From Carnobacterium mobile DSM 4848 (GTDB lineage Bacteria > Bacillota > Bacilli > Lactobacillales > Carnobacteriaceae), in assembly GCF_000744825.1 (NCBI RefSeq), contig NZ_JQMR01000001.1:2279501-2343500 (forward strand): 64,000 nt of DNA, written 5' to 3'. This document shows positions 34,914-43,752 of this stretch, in pieces. Under the pieces are notes generated by a model that was not told where the DNA came from, ran no database searches, and saw only the letters and a program-made list of their open reading frames with translations. The position numbers and the translations under genes are program-made. Every line of letters begins with the position of its first letter. Position 1 is the stretch's first letter.

Positions 34914-36345
34914 AAAAAAGCGTCTGTTTTTTAACTCCGCTTTTATTTTTGCGCACGCCAAATAAACTATCCCTTCTAATTTTTTAAAAAATTAAGCTAC
35001 CCAAGCAGTTAGATGAGCTAGATGGTTTTTACTGATCTTATCTTTCGCAAAGGCTAACATAATGAGAAAAGTCATTGTCACAAAAAGATTCAGTTTCTTT
35101 TTTCCTCGTATCGTATGATTCTCAAATAGGTAATCTCGATCGATTCGTCCATTTACTCGCTCAATAGAGGTTCGCTTTTTGTAGATTCGTTTGAACTTAA
35201 AACTATCCCTAGCGACTTTGTTAAATATACGTCTGTCTTCTTCACGTTTTATTCTGAAAAGCCGGTTATCCTGATATTGAGGTTTAAATCCATAACGTAA
35301 AGAATCTGTTTTCTTATCATATCCCTTATACGCTAGCTTTATCTCATTTCCTTTTCCATCGACATAGGAAACGGCTCCATTATACGTATAAATCAAATCT
35401 GAATCTCGATATTGTTTGGTTAGCGTATCTTTATCCCACTGGTTTTTAATATCAATAATGGGAATTATTTCTTTAGATTCAATGAGACTTAATAATGGAG
35501 CTCCATCATATCCTCTGTCAGCTAGAAGATAGTCACACTGTTTTGCTTGTGAGGTAGAAAAATGTTTGATCAGTCTTTTTGCGACCGTCGGTTCGCCTTC
35601 AGATGCTTTAGTCACTTCGTAGGCTACAGGCAATTCATAATTTGCATCAACGATTAAATGAAGTCGATAACCAAACCATGTTTTCTTCTTTGTTATCTTC
35701 TCGCCATTGGCTGTCGTAGTGGTATATTGTTTTAGTGTGAAATCTGCTTCAGTATCTCTTCTGCCATCATGTTCTACTTTTTTATTTGGTTTTGTAGCAT
35801 AAGAAGGGATGATTTTTCCATCTAAAGCTAACGTTTGCCCAAATCCATCCAGTGTTTCATATAAAGTAGTGACCAATTCAGTAAACATCTCATCTAATAG
35901 GTGTTGATGGAGCAGTAACTTTTTTAAAAATCGAGAAAAAGCAGCTTCTGTGGGAGCTAGTTGAACCCTATACCTTCCTTTTTGTGAGCGCGAAAAATGA
36001 GGTTGAAAGCCGCATAGTTCTCTGAGTTGGCTATTCCGCTTCAACTCTCGAATCAAAGAAGCGACAGAGCGATGTTGAAAGACAAAACTAGCTACGAAAG
36101 CACGCCACATGGTATGAACTGGATAATCATTTCTGCCCTTTCCACGTTCTTCTTCTAATGCAGTTAACAGGTTTTCATCCGGTAATGCAGTTAATAGATC
36201 ATTCAACTTTTCTAAATCGCCTAATTCATGGTTTTCAAATAATGATAATTGTGTTATTCTATTCATGGGAAAAGTGACCTCCTTATATGAGTCTGATAAC
36301 CATATTTTACTACTGTTTCAGTAGTTTGAGGCACTTTTTCTCTTA
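34914..36345. mobile_element. Insertion sequence carrying the DDE transposase (ends approximate)
   Basis: The element is defined by the intact transposase and by weak inverted ends sharing AAAAAG-G--CT. No target duplication could be identified, so the limits are tentative. Confidence 0.45.
34992..36266 (-). CDS. DDE transposase with DUF772-type N terminus
   Basis: A 424-residue transposase: an N-terminal DUF772-like region (YPVHTMWRAFVASFVFQHRSVASLI), then an RNase H-type DDE core with LALDGK (first Asp), LLADRGYDG (second Asp) and ERVNGRIDRDYLFENHTIRG (catalytic Glu with the Y/R signature). The frame is intact. The family is IS5/IS1182-like; I cannot fix the exact group by eye. Terminal repeats are not clear: AAAAAGCGTCT near 34916 and the inverted AAAAAGTGCCT near 36333 are only candidates. 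Confidence 0.88.
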   Translation of the reverse strand: MNRITQLSLFENHELGDLEKLNDLLTALPDENLLTALEEERGKGRNDYPVHTMWRAFVASFVFQHRSVASLIRELKRNSQLRELCGFQPHFSRSQKGRYRVQLAPTEAAFSRFLKKLLLHQHLLDEMFTELVTTLYETLDGFGQTLALDGKIIPSYATKPNKKVEHDGRRDTEADFTLKQYTTTTANGEKITKKKTWFGYRLHLIVDANYELPVAYEVTKASEGEPTVAKRLIKHFSTSQAKQCDYLLADRGYDGAPLLSLIESKEIIPIIDIKNQWDKDTLTKQYRDSDLIYTYNGAVSYVDGKGNEIKLAYKGYDKKTDSLRYGFKPQYQDNRLFRIKREEDRRIFNKVARDSFKFKRIYKKRTSIERVNGRIDRDYLFENHTIRGKKKLNLFVTMTFLIMLAFAKDKISKNHLAHLTAWVA

Positions 36346-36379
36346 TTTTTTTAATTAGTCGCAAAATACCAAAAATGAT

Positions 36380-36433
36380 AAATCGCCAATAAGAAAATGC
36401 TGATACAGCAGTCTTTCTTATTGGCGATTTTTA
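36380..36433. terminator. Terminator-like hairpin beside the insertion sequence
   Basis: A perfect 17-bp stem (AAATCGCCAATAAGAAA) with a 17-base loop and T-rich tail. No adjacent gene reads into it from the left except across the insertion sequence, so it may belong to a gene now displaced or lost. Otherwise 36267-36617 holds nothing I recognise. Confidence 0.65.
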
Positions 36434-36617
36434 TTTTAACCACATTTACAGCCTTAGAGCTCCATGGGCTCGCCAACAACGTGATTTATTCTACTAAAGC
36501 GATTAAACGAAAGTTCATTTATCTTTTATCTATAAAAAAGAGCCTGTAAGGGTTTTACTTTTTTATCTAGCTTTTTTAAAAAGAATAGCTTATCCTTATA
36601 AAGAGGAGAGTGAGAAA

Positions 36618-37496
36618 ATGACATTATTAGCAATCGATATTGGTGGAACGTCTATCAAACACAGCGTGTGGGAAAATGATGAATTGTGTGATAAAGGCAG
36701 TATAAAAACTCCGGCTACATGGGAGGAAATGAAAAGAAGTTTAATCGAGATTAAAGAAACAGCAGAAGAAACGTTTACGATCGATGGTGTAGCATTCAGT
36801 TCACCAGGAGCAGTTAATCAAGAAAAACGCATGATTGAAGGAGCTAGTGCGTTGCCTTATTTACATAATTTCCCTGTGTATGATGAACTAGAAGCAGTAT
36901 TTAACTGTCCTGTTTCTTTTGAAAACGATGCCAATTGTGCTGCTTTAGCAGAAATTTGGAAAGGAGCCGCTAAAGGGTTAAAAAATGTTTTGTTTGTCGT
37001 TGTCGGAACAGGAATCGGCGGTTCAGTTATCGTAGATGGACAGATCCAACATGGAAAGCACTTATTTGGCGGAGAATTTGGATTTATGCTAATGACAGAA
37101 AACCAAACATTCAGTGATTTAGCAACGGCTGTTAACATGGCTGCACGCTATGCTGAAAGAAAAGGGAGCGAAAGAGGAACGTTCTCAGGAAAAGAAGTTT
37201 TTCAATTGGCTGAAGAAGGCGATCTGATAGCGAAAGAAGAAGTGGCAACTTTTTATACGTATTTAGCTAGGGGCATATATAATCTACAATACAGTTTTGA
37301 TCCAGAAATTATTTTAATTGGAGGAGGAATCTCCAATAAAGTTGGATTGATTGAAAAATTAGATGAAGAATTTGGCAAAATTTTACAAACCGTTAAAATT
37401 GCTCCTTTCAAACCGATTATTAAGACGTGTGATTTTAAAAATGATGCTAATTTAATTGGCGCAGTATTTAATTATTTACAACAAGAAAAAAGATAA
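36618..37496 (+). CDS. ROK-family sugar kinase
   Basis: A 292-residue ROK protein: ATP loop LAIDIGGTSIKHSVW at the N terminus, catalytic segment FENDANCAALAE, and the glycine-rich GTGIGGSVIVDGQIQHGKHLFGGEFG. The usual ROK zinc-binding CxCGxxGC cluster is absent, which points to the kinase subgroup that lacks it rather than to a typical glucokinase. Substrate could be glucose, ManNAc or another hexose. A GDSL hydrolase gene follows after 15 bases, so the two may act on one glycoside or acetylated sugar. Confidence 0.88.
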   Translation: MTLLAIDIGGTSIKHSVWENDELCDKGSIKTPATWEEMKRSLIEIKETAEETFTIDGVAFSSPGAVNQEKRMIEGASALPYLHNFPVYDELEAVFNCPVSFENDANCAALAEIWKGAAKGLKNVLFVVVGTGIGGSVIVDGQIQHGKHLFGGEFGFMLMTENQTFSDLATAVNMAARYAERKGSERGTFSGKEVFQLAEEGDLIAKEEVATFYTYLARGIYNLQYSFDPEIILIGGGISNKVGLIEKLDEEFGKILQTVKIAPFKPIIKTCDFKNDANLIGAVFNYLQQEKR

Positions 37497-37511
37497 AGAA
37501 AGGTGATTTAA

Positions 37512-38147
37512 ATGAAGCTAACTAAAGGAGCTACCATTTTATTTATCGGAGACAGTATAACCGATGCAGATCGTAAACGTGAAGACCCGACAGATTTAGG
37601 AAAAGGCTATCCACTATTAATAGCTTCAGATTTAGTTGAACGCTATCCTGAACTGCATCTATCGATAGTGAACCGCGGTATAGGCGGAGATAAGATTGCC
37701 GACTTAGCAGAGCGATGGGAAAAGGATTGTTTAGCTTTGAAACCTGATGTGGTCTCGATTTTAATCGGTATAAACGATACTTGGCATAATGTTGGATCTG
37801 AAGGTTTTGGAACGCAAGCGACTTTAGACAAATTTGAATTTTATTACCGGGTTTTATTGCAAACAGTCAAGGAACGAACCAATGCTCAAATCGTTCTGCT
37901 GGAACCGTTTGTTTTGCCAGAACCGATTGATCGAGAGCACTGGCGGTTAGATCTGGATCCGCGAATCCAAGTTATTCGCAAATTGGCAAAAGAATACGGA
38001 ACAGACTTTGTAGCATTAGATGGAAGATTGAATGCAATTGGAATTAAACAAAGTTTCGCATACTTAACCGGGCAAGATGGTGTTCACCCGACATTAGCCG
38101 GACATGCGGTAATCGCAAAAGCTTGGCTGGAACAGATTGAAAATTAA
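37512..38147 (+). CDS. SGNH/GDSL hydrolase
   Basis: A 211-residue cytoplasmic esterase with the SGNH blocks in order: GDSITD (nucleophile Ser), NRGIGGDK (Gly), ILIGINDTW (Asn) and DGVHPTLAGH (Asp-His). It is close to lysophospholipase L1-like and carbohydrate acetylesterases. Being co-operonic with a ROK kinase suggests it deacetylates a sugar before phosphorylation; that is inference. AAAGGTGAT precedes the ATG. Confidence 0.88.
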   Translation: MKLTKGATILFIGDSITDADRKREDPTDLGKGYPLLIASDLVERYPELHLSIVNRGIGGDKIADLAERWEKDCLALKPDVVSILIGINDTWHNVGSEGFGTQATLDKFEFYYRVLLQTVKERTNAQIVLLEPFVLPEPIDREHWRLDLDPRIQVIRKLAKEYGTDFVALDGRLNAIGIKQSFAYLTGQDGVHPTLAGHAVIAKAWLEQIEN

Positions 38148-38178
38148 TGTGACTCATAAAATATAAATTAGAAAAAGC

Positions 38179-38207
38179 TTGTACATAACAGTATTTTGTG
38201 ATAAAGT
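38179..38207 (+). promoter_or_regulatory. Promoter of the structured RNA
   Basis: TTGTAC and TAAAGT spaced by exactly 17 bases lie just upstream of the structured, GC-richer region, giving a predicted start near 38214. Confidence 0.5.
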
Positions 38208-38213
38208 ACTTTA

Positions 38214-38419
38214 CATGCGATGAGTTGACTCTGACCAGGTGACTTCGGTCATTTCGCTGCGGCGACAAGTGGTTGGAAGTAGACAAGGCACACCGTACTT
38301 TTAGTACAACTGCGAGATGCAGGTGTTTGGACCCCTCTGTTTTGTGGAATTCATGGGACCTATTTATGCAAATAAATATTGTCGGAAAAAGGCACTGACT
38401 TTTGTCAGTGTCTTTTTTT
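38214..38419 (+). ncRNA. Candidate structured non-coding RNA of about 205 bases
   Basis: The segment is bounded by a promoter and a terminator and codes for no protein. It folds into two multi-branch units by eye. In the first, TTGACTCTGACCA pairs with TGGTTGGAAGTAGACAA around two hairpins, one with a TTCG loop and one TCGC-TGCG-GCGA. In the second, CACAC pairs with GTGTT around hairpins GTAC-GTAC and CTGC-GAGAT-GCAG. It lacks T-box, TPP, FMN, lysine and purine riboswitch signatures. The class is not identified; the raiA-motif RNA and 6S RNA are candidates to test. Confidence 0.55.
38391..38419 (+). terminator. Intrinsic terminator of the structured RNA, target of the intron
   Basis: Stem GGCACTGAC/GTCAGTGTC with one wobble pair, a four-base loop and seven T. 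The group II intron begins two bases later. Confidence 0.85.
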
Positions 38420-38420
38420 G

Positions 38421-40292
38421 GTGCGCCCGGCATGGGTGATAACTTGGTGGTGAAAGTCCACTACAGGCTTTGCAGTAGGAACTGTTAGCGAATAGCAAGG
38501 GTGTCCCCCGTGAGGAGGAATCTGAAGGAAGCTGGACGCAAACACTCGCACTGACGAACAGAAATCTCATACAAGGCTGACTGGAGATGGACGAGCTTGC
38601 CAAATAAAGTGAAGTCCTATACTGCACGAATCTCCTACAGTAAATGAGGCAGTGACATGAGTGGAAGGTTATCATTCTTACCCGGGGAGGTCTCACTAGC
38701 GGCAAACACCGTAGTAACAACGAATAGTGAGAAGTCAGCAGATGCCATAGTAGGAGAACGCCGTTCTCTGAAGGGCAGAACAATAATAATCTTGAAGAAA
38801 CAAGGAGGTGAAGTCACTACAAAATCGCAGAAAACATCGTGGTAAAGACCGAAAAGATGGCTTCTTACAAAGGGACAAGCTGGAAGCGAAAGAGTATGTA
38901 AGAGCGCGTAGTAGTGACAGCATGGAGATGAAAGAACAAGATGGTATCACGTTAATAGATAAAGTCATAGAGAGTGGTAATCTATGGCAAGCGTATGAAA
39001 AAGTACGAAAAAATAAAGGAGCTCCAGGAATAGATGGTATCACGGTCGAAGAGCTAGAGGACCATATGAAGAAATATTACCCAACGTTAGTACAGAAACT
39101 AAAGGACGGTACGTATAAACCTCAACCTGTTCGAAGAGTGCCCATACCAAAACCAGATGGTTCTAAACGTTATTTAGGTATTCCAAGTGTACTTGATAGA
39201 GTTGTTCAACAAGCTATTTTGCAAGTTATCGACCCAATGATTGACCCCTATTTTTCAAATAATAGTTTTGGTTTCCGTAAAGGTAAAAGTGCCCATCAAG
39301 CCATACAAAAAGCGGAAGAATATTATGAAGAAGGGTATAGAATAGTGGTCGATTGCGATTTGAAAAGTTATTTCGATACCATCCACCATCAAAAGCTTAG
39401 AGCCTATTTAGAAGAATTTATCCAAGATAAAGTTGTATTAAAGTTAATCTGGAAATTTCTTCGCTCTGGGATATTAGATAAAGATATCTATATCGAAACA
39501 GATAAGGGGGCACCGCAAGGTGGCCCACTGTCACCTTTACTCGCAAATGTATATCTAAACCAACTAGATCGAGAACTAGAAAGAAGAGGGCATAAATTTA
39601 TTCGTTACGCGGATGATTTCGTTATCTATGTTAAAAGTCAGCGTGCTGGTGAAAGAGTCATGGAGAGTGTTACTGAGTATATAGAAAAAGATTTACGACT
39701 AACAGTAAATCAAAAGAAAAGCAAGGTGACCACTCCAACAAAAGCGAAGTTTTTAGGATTCCATATTATGAACCACATGGGAAAGTTGGATGCCGACCTG
39801 CTAAGTCGGCACAACGAAGATTCAAAGACAAACTTCAAAAACTAACTAGTCGTAAACGACCAGGAACTTTCCTGAACATTGTAAAAGAGATTAATCAAGT
39901 TACCGTTGGTTGGATTAATTATTATGGTATCAGTTATATGAAAACCTTTATAGCAGAAACACAATCCTGGTTAAACCACAGGCTTCGGCAACTTATCTGG
40001 AAACGATGGAAGAAAGTTAAAACACGTTATACTATGTTAAAAAGATATGGTATCCAACATGATGACGCATTAAAATTAGCTGCTTCTCGAAAAGGGTACT
40101 GGAGAACATCCAAAAACCACATTATTCATACAGCTATAACAAAAGACAGACTCATAAAGTGGGGATTAAAAGATTTATCCCAACTGTATGCGTCTGCCCA
40201 AACAAGATACTCAAGTTATTGAACCGCCGTATACCGAACGGTACGTACGGTGGTGTGAGAGGTCGGAACCGTAAGGTTCCTCCTACTCGTTT
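38421..40292 (+). mobile_element. Group II intron, class C-like, inserted after a terminator
   Basis: The 5' end GTGCGCCCGGCATGGGTG is the conserved start of these introns. Domain V (about 40221-40257, AACCGCCGTATACCG and CGGTACGTACGGTGG) and a domain VI hairpin (GGAACC-GTAA-GGTTCC) close the element; the 3' end after CTACTCGTTT is estimated. Insertion immediately after an intrinsic terminator is the known habit of class C introns. The encoded reverse transcriptase is frameshifted. Confidence 0.88.
38808..40222 (+). pseudogene. Group II intron reverse transcriptase/maturase, split by a -1 frameshift
   Basis: Residues of the first part carry the RT blocks up to the catalytic YADD (RYADDFVIY) and PQGGPLSPLL. 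The frame ends at 39845 after a shift near 39779-39785; the next frame continues without stops as RPAKSAQRRFKDKLQ, then the maturase X and C-terminal region (WINYYGISYMKTF) to 40222. The break falls in GGGAAAG, either a lost A or a slippery heptamer read as G-GGA-AAG. The true start is uncertain: GTG 38808 sits on GGAGG, and the later ATG 38922 is also possible. Without frameshifting the protein lacks its maturase domain. Confidence 0.85.
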
Positions 40293-40382
40293 AGATAAAC
40301 GTTTTTTAACACATTGCTAACAGAATAGCGTATAATCAAATAAAGATAAGTAAGGATAGTAAACGAAGGAGGGAAAAATAGC

Positions 40383-41318
40383 ATGGATGTAATTGATTTG
40401 CATTGTGATGCATTGTTAAAGCTGCAAGAAGCTAAGGGGCAATTAAGTTTTAAAGATTCAGAGAAGTTAGATGTGAACTTATCTCGTTTGAAAGAAGGTC
40501 AAGTGAAAGTGCAAGCTTTTGCCATTTTTCTTGCACCGGAGATTTTAGTAGAAGACAAATATGAAGCGGCTTTAGAACAAATCAAGTATTATCAAGAAGA
40601 GATTCTAGCAAAAAACCCTGAGATGAAACAAATTAAACAATGGGAAGACATACATACGTTGAAAGAAAATGAAATTGGTTCATTCTTGACACTTGAAGGA
40701 GTCGAAGCAATCGGCAATGATTTGTCTAAATTGGACCATTTATTAGATCTAGGTGTTTTATCTGTTGGTTTAACTTGGAATCCAGCTAATTTAGCAGCTG
40801 ATGGCATCCAAGAACCTCGTGGCGGTGGTTTAACAACTTTTGGTTATGAGATCGTCAAGCGATTAAACGAACGGAAAGCCTTCACAGATGTCTCTCACTT
40901 GAGTGTTAAAGGATTTTGGGATGTAATGAAAGCTGCAAAATATCCGATTGCGACACATTCGAATGTATTGCACTTATGCAGTCATGTCAGAAATTTAAGT
41001 GATGAACAAATAAAAGCTTTAGTGGAACGTGATGCGATGATTCACGTCGTTTATAATCCTCCTTTCACTATAGATGAAGAACGCAAAAAGACCGTGGCCA
41101 TTCCAGATCTGATTCAACATATAGAGGCATTGGTCGCATTAGGAGCAGTAAACAATATTGGATTCGGTTCTGATTTTGACGGAATTCGTTCTCATATTGA
41201 AGGCTTGACACATGCAGGAGAAGTACAAAATTTTGTTTCCGCTCTGCAGAAAAAATTTACCAATGAGGAAGTTGCTGGATTTGCGGCGCAAAACTTTTTA
41301 AATCATTTACCTAGCTAA
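40383..41318 (+). CDS. Membrane dipeptidase (peptidase M19, renal dipeptidase family)
   Basis: A 311-residue zinc dipeptidase. Metal ligands are in DLHCDAL (His, Asp), LTLEGVEAIG (Glu), THSNVLHLC (His) and GFGSDFDGI (Asp). M19 enzymes cleave dipeptides, often with a D-residue at the C-terminal side. No signal peptide, so it acts in the cytoplasm. A GGAGG site precedes the ATG and a TATAAT lies at 40332-40337 within the space after the intron. Its 3' end is separated from its terminator by a 252-base repeat element. Confidence 0.9.
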   Translation: MDVIDLHCDALLKLQEAKGQLSFKDSEKLDVNLSRLKEGQVKVQAFAIFLAPEILVEDKYEAALEQIKYYQEEILAKNPEMKQIKQWEDIHTLKENEIGSFLTLEGVEAIGNDLSKLDHLLDLGVLSVGLTWNPANLAADGIQEPRGGGLTTFGYEIVKRLNERKAFTDVSHLSVKGFWDVMKAAKYPIATHSNVLHLCSHVRNLSDEQIKALVERDAMIHVVYNPPFTIDEERKKTVAIPDLIQHIEALVALGAVNNIGFGSDFDGIRSHIEGLTHAGEVQNFVSALQKKFTNEEVAGFAAQNFLNHLPS

Positions 41319-41332
41319 AAAAATTAAAAAAC

Positions 41333-41584
41333 GGTTCTATTATTTTTAGTGTTGGTAAGAAGAATGAGTCTATTCCACAACTTGAAATTTTCGGAGGAAT
41401 AGCGGCTCTTTGCAGCCATGTAAAGGATTCAATGCGAATTACGAAGCAGTTAGGCTTCGTTTGAGGCTTGAAAGGCTGGAGACACGAAAGGCTCCAGTCG
41501 TTCCCATGGCTCTTGCAAGCAGACGCGTAAATTCCGGAGGAAATTTCATTATTAAGCATGACCAACACAATTCGATAAAGAACC
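41333..41584. repeat. Dispersed multi-hairpin element, copy B
   Basis: A 252-base near-copy of the element at 22559-22813 in the same orientation, with the same GGTTCT/AGAACC ends, GTTGGTAAG/ACCAAC arms and central CTGGAG-CTCCAG hairpin. It begins 14 bases after the dipeptidase stop and ends two bases before the terminator stem, as if inserted between the two. Confidence 0.88.
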
Positions 41585-41586
41585 TA

Positions 41587-41624
41587 AAAAACTCAATTGC
41601 GATTTTAAGCAATTGAGTTTTTAG
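41587..41624 (+). terminator. Intrinsic terminator
   Basis: A perfect 14-bp stem AAAAACTCAATTGC with an eight-base loop and T tail, probably the original terminator of the dipeptidase gene. Confidence 0.85.
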
Positions 41625-41743
41625 ATTTTAAAAGTAAAAAATAACACATTTATTCACATACTAAGGGAAAAATATTTGAAGTTAGCTATTTTATCCTGTA
41701 TGCTGGACAAAGTAATCAAATTTATTAATGTGAGGAAGGTTAT

Positions 41744-42157
41744 ATGCAGCAGCTAAAAAAATACTTGTTTATTACTGTTGGGTGGTTATCTTTTGTCCTT
41801 GGAGCAATCGGCTCATTCTTACCTTTATTGCCTACTACACCTTTTTTATTATTATCCGTTTACTGCTTTACGCAAAGTTCAGAGAAATTTAATCTATGGC
41901 TAAAGTCAACAACATTATATCAAAATTATGTAGGAGAATTTTTGAAACACCGTTCGATCGCTTTCGATAAAAAGATAAAAATGCTGATCAGTATTTATCT
42001 TATGGTCGGTATCTCCATATACTTTGTTCCGATTCTTTTGATCAAAGGAATGCTTGGATTTATGTTGGTCACTCAAACTATTATTTTATTGTTCTTTGTT
42101 AAGACGAGAAAACCGAATGAAGAACAGTACAGCAAAGAAGACTCAGTCAGAGAATAA
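41744..42157 (+). CDS. DUF454 (YbaN-like) membrane protein
   Basis: A 137-residue protein with the DUF454 start (LFITVGWLSFVLGAIGSFLPLLPTTPFLLLS) and four hydrophobic segments, ending in a charged cytoplasmic tail. YbaN-type proteins have no established role. GAGGAAGG precedes the ATG. The stem of the shared terminator begins inside its last codons. Confidence 0.85.
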   Translation: MQQLKKYLFITVGWLSFVLGAIGSFLPLLPTTPFLLLSVYCFTQSSEKFNLWLKSTTLYQNYVGEFLKHRSIAFDKKIKMLISIYLMVGISIYFVPILLIKGMLGFMLVTQTIILLFFVKTRKPNEEQYSKEDSVRE

Positions 42158-42176
42158 ACTCTGACTGAGTCTTCTT
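42135..42176. terminator. Bidirectional terminator overlapping the DUF454 gene end
   Basis: A perfect 18-bp stem AAGAAGACTCAGTCAGAG with a six-base loop containing the stop codon; it serves the DUF454 gene and the converging spx gene. Confidence 0.85.
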
Positions 42177-42203
42177 GGTTTATATTTTGATTTGATCTGC
42201 CGG

Positions 42204-42608
42204 TTAATAACCGATAGGCAACTGCTTTTGTAGTTCTTGTAATTCCAATTTACGGACATCACGCGGTAGGAACCGACGAATGTCTTCTTCATTAAATCCG
42301 ACTTGTAATCTTTTTTCATCAATCAAAATAGGACGACGAATTAAGCCAGGGTTTTCTAAAATTAAATTCAAGAGTTCTCCCAAAGAAATATCTTCTAAAG
42401 AGATATTGAGGTTTTGGAAAATCTGTGAACGAAAAGAAATAATTTCTTCTGTGCCATTTTCAGTTAAGCTTAAAATCTTTTTTAGCTCTTCGATGGTTAA
42501 TGGCTCATTAAAGACATTCTTTTCCAGATAATCAATGTGGTTTTCTTCTAACCATGCTCTTGCTTTACGACAAGAAGCACAACTAGGGGATGTGTATAGA
42601 GTAATCAT
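42204..42608 (-). CDS. spx: Spx/MgsR-type transcriptional regulator
   Basis: A 134-residue ArsC-like protein with the redox switch Cys 10-x-x-Cys 13 ([14 protein letters not shown]) and the RPIL segment of Spx ([16 protein letters not shown]). Spx binds the alpha subunit of RNA polymerase and turns on genes for thiol-oxidative stress. AAAGGAGG precedes the ATG. Lactobacillales usually have two or more Spx paralogues, so which one this is cannot be fixed from here. Confidence 0.93.
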   Translation of the reverse strand: MITLYTSPSCASCRKARAWLEENHIDYLEKNVFNEPLTIEELKKILSLTENGTEEIISFRSQIFQNLNISLEDISLGELLNLILENPGLIRRPILIDEKRLQVGFNEEDIRRFLPRDVRKLELQELQKQLPIGY

Positions 42609-42805
42609 GGTTTGTCCTCCTTTTTAAGTCAAAGCGATGTTGAACTATGCAAGTGGAGCGAGTATTCAAGATTAAGTAAGCAGTTACAAGTAATAGTATA
42701 AACCATAAAAAAATAAAAAACAATAGGTTTTGACACATTTTAGTCACAAAAACAAACATTTATATTATTTTGAAACAAAAGTCCTGAAAATGTAATTTAA
42801 ACCAT

Positions 42806-42852
42806 CTAGTTTTCGAAACTAGTTTGTATAGTTAGTGTTTCTATGTTAGAAT
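42806..42852 (+). promoter_or_regulatory. Promoter of the hemolysin III gene with adjacent palindrome
   Basis: TTGTAT (42824-42829) and TAGAAT (42847-42852) are spaced by 17 bases. A palindrome CTAGTTT-TCG-AAACTAG (42806-42822) abuts the -35, a common place for a regulator. No partner regulator is identified. The remaining 42609-42805 has no gene. Confidence 0.6.
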
Positions 42853-42925
42853 AAAAAAAGAAAAATAAATAGCTAAATCAACATAGAAATAAACTAGAAA
42901 AGGAATTTGATAGAGGAGGATAAAA

Positions 42926-43573
42926 ATGAAAAGTAGTCCAGTTTTTACAAAAAAATACTTAATTGTTAATGAAGTGTTAAATGCGGTCACTCATGGAATA
43001 GGTGTGGGTTTAAGTGTAGCTGGTTTAATTGTCTTGATCTTGAAAGGTGTGCAATCTGGATCGACACTAGAATTAGTTTCATACTGTATTTTTGGAGCGT
43101 CGCTTATTCTGCTTTATTTATGTTCCACTCTTTATCATAGTCTAATTTTTACTCCTGCTAGAAAATTATTTAAAATTTTTGATCATAGCAGTATTTATAT
43201 TTTGATTGCTGGAAGTTATACGCCGTTGTGCTTGATTACAGTTGGAGGCACAAAAGGCTGGGCACTTTTCTATACCGTGTGGCTGATCGCTTTTTTAGGT
43301 GTTATCTACAAAAGTATTTGGGTAGAAAAGTTTAAAAATATTTCCACTTTGTTGTATATCGGTATGGGATGGTTGTGTTTGGTTGCTATTAAAGAACTGT
43401 ATATAGGTTTAGGTACGAGCGGCTTTGCTTTATTGTTAGCAGGAGGTTTGTCTTTTACGATCGGTGCAGCTTTTTATAGTATGCGTTCAGTGAAATTTAT
43501 GCATGTTTTATGGCATCTATTTGTAATGGCGGGCACAGCATTTATTTACTTTACTGTCTTATTACACGCTTAA
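42926..43573 (+). CDS. Hemolysin III family (PAQR-like) membrane protein
   Basis: A 215-residue protein with seven membrane helices and the family histidines and acid in NAVTHGIGVGLS, STLYHS, FDHSSIYILIAGSYTPLCL and HVLWHLFVMAGT, which form a buried metal site. The name comes from a Bacillus cereus haemolysin; most bacterial members are not known toxins and may be membrane homeostasis proteins. A GAGGAGG site precedes the ATG. Confidence 0.92.
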   Translation: MKSSPVFTKKYLIVNEVLNAVTHGIGVGLSVAGLIVLILKGVQSGSTLELVSYCIFGASLILLYLCSTLYHSLIFTPARKLFKIFDHSSIYILIAGSYTPLCLITVGGTKGWALFYTVWLIAFLGVIYKSIWVEKFKNISTLLYIGMGWLCLVAIKELYIGLGTSGFALLLAGGLSFTIGAAFYSMRSVKFMHVLWHLFVMAGTAFIYFTVLLHA

Positions 43574-43587
43574 AATGATGTTTATTC

Positions 43588-43636
43588 AAAAGCCTTAAGT
43601 CGTTCTCTTGATAGGGAAATGCTTTAAGGCTTTTTC
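43588..43636 (+). terminator. Intrinsic terminator
   Basis: Stem AAAGCCTTAA/TTTAAGGCTTT with a long loop and a T run. Confidence 0.75.
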
Positions 43637-43752
43637 TTTTAGCAAAAGCAACACGCTGTAAATTGACAGCTTTAATTTAGCAAGCTAAACTGAAACCAAT
43701 AGAACGAATAAATAATAAGGGTATTATTTAGGAAAAGGAGGAGGAAAATAAA

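Noticed and set aside
38044-38783. Several overlapping minus-strand frames of up to 139 codons
   Set aside because: They run through the structured RNA and the intron's RNA domains, have low-complexity sequence and no ribosome binding sites.
41410-41616. Plus-strand frame of 68 codons
   Set aside because: It lies inside dispersed element B, and copy A does not keep the same frame.
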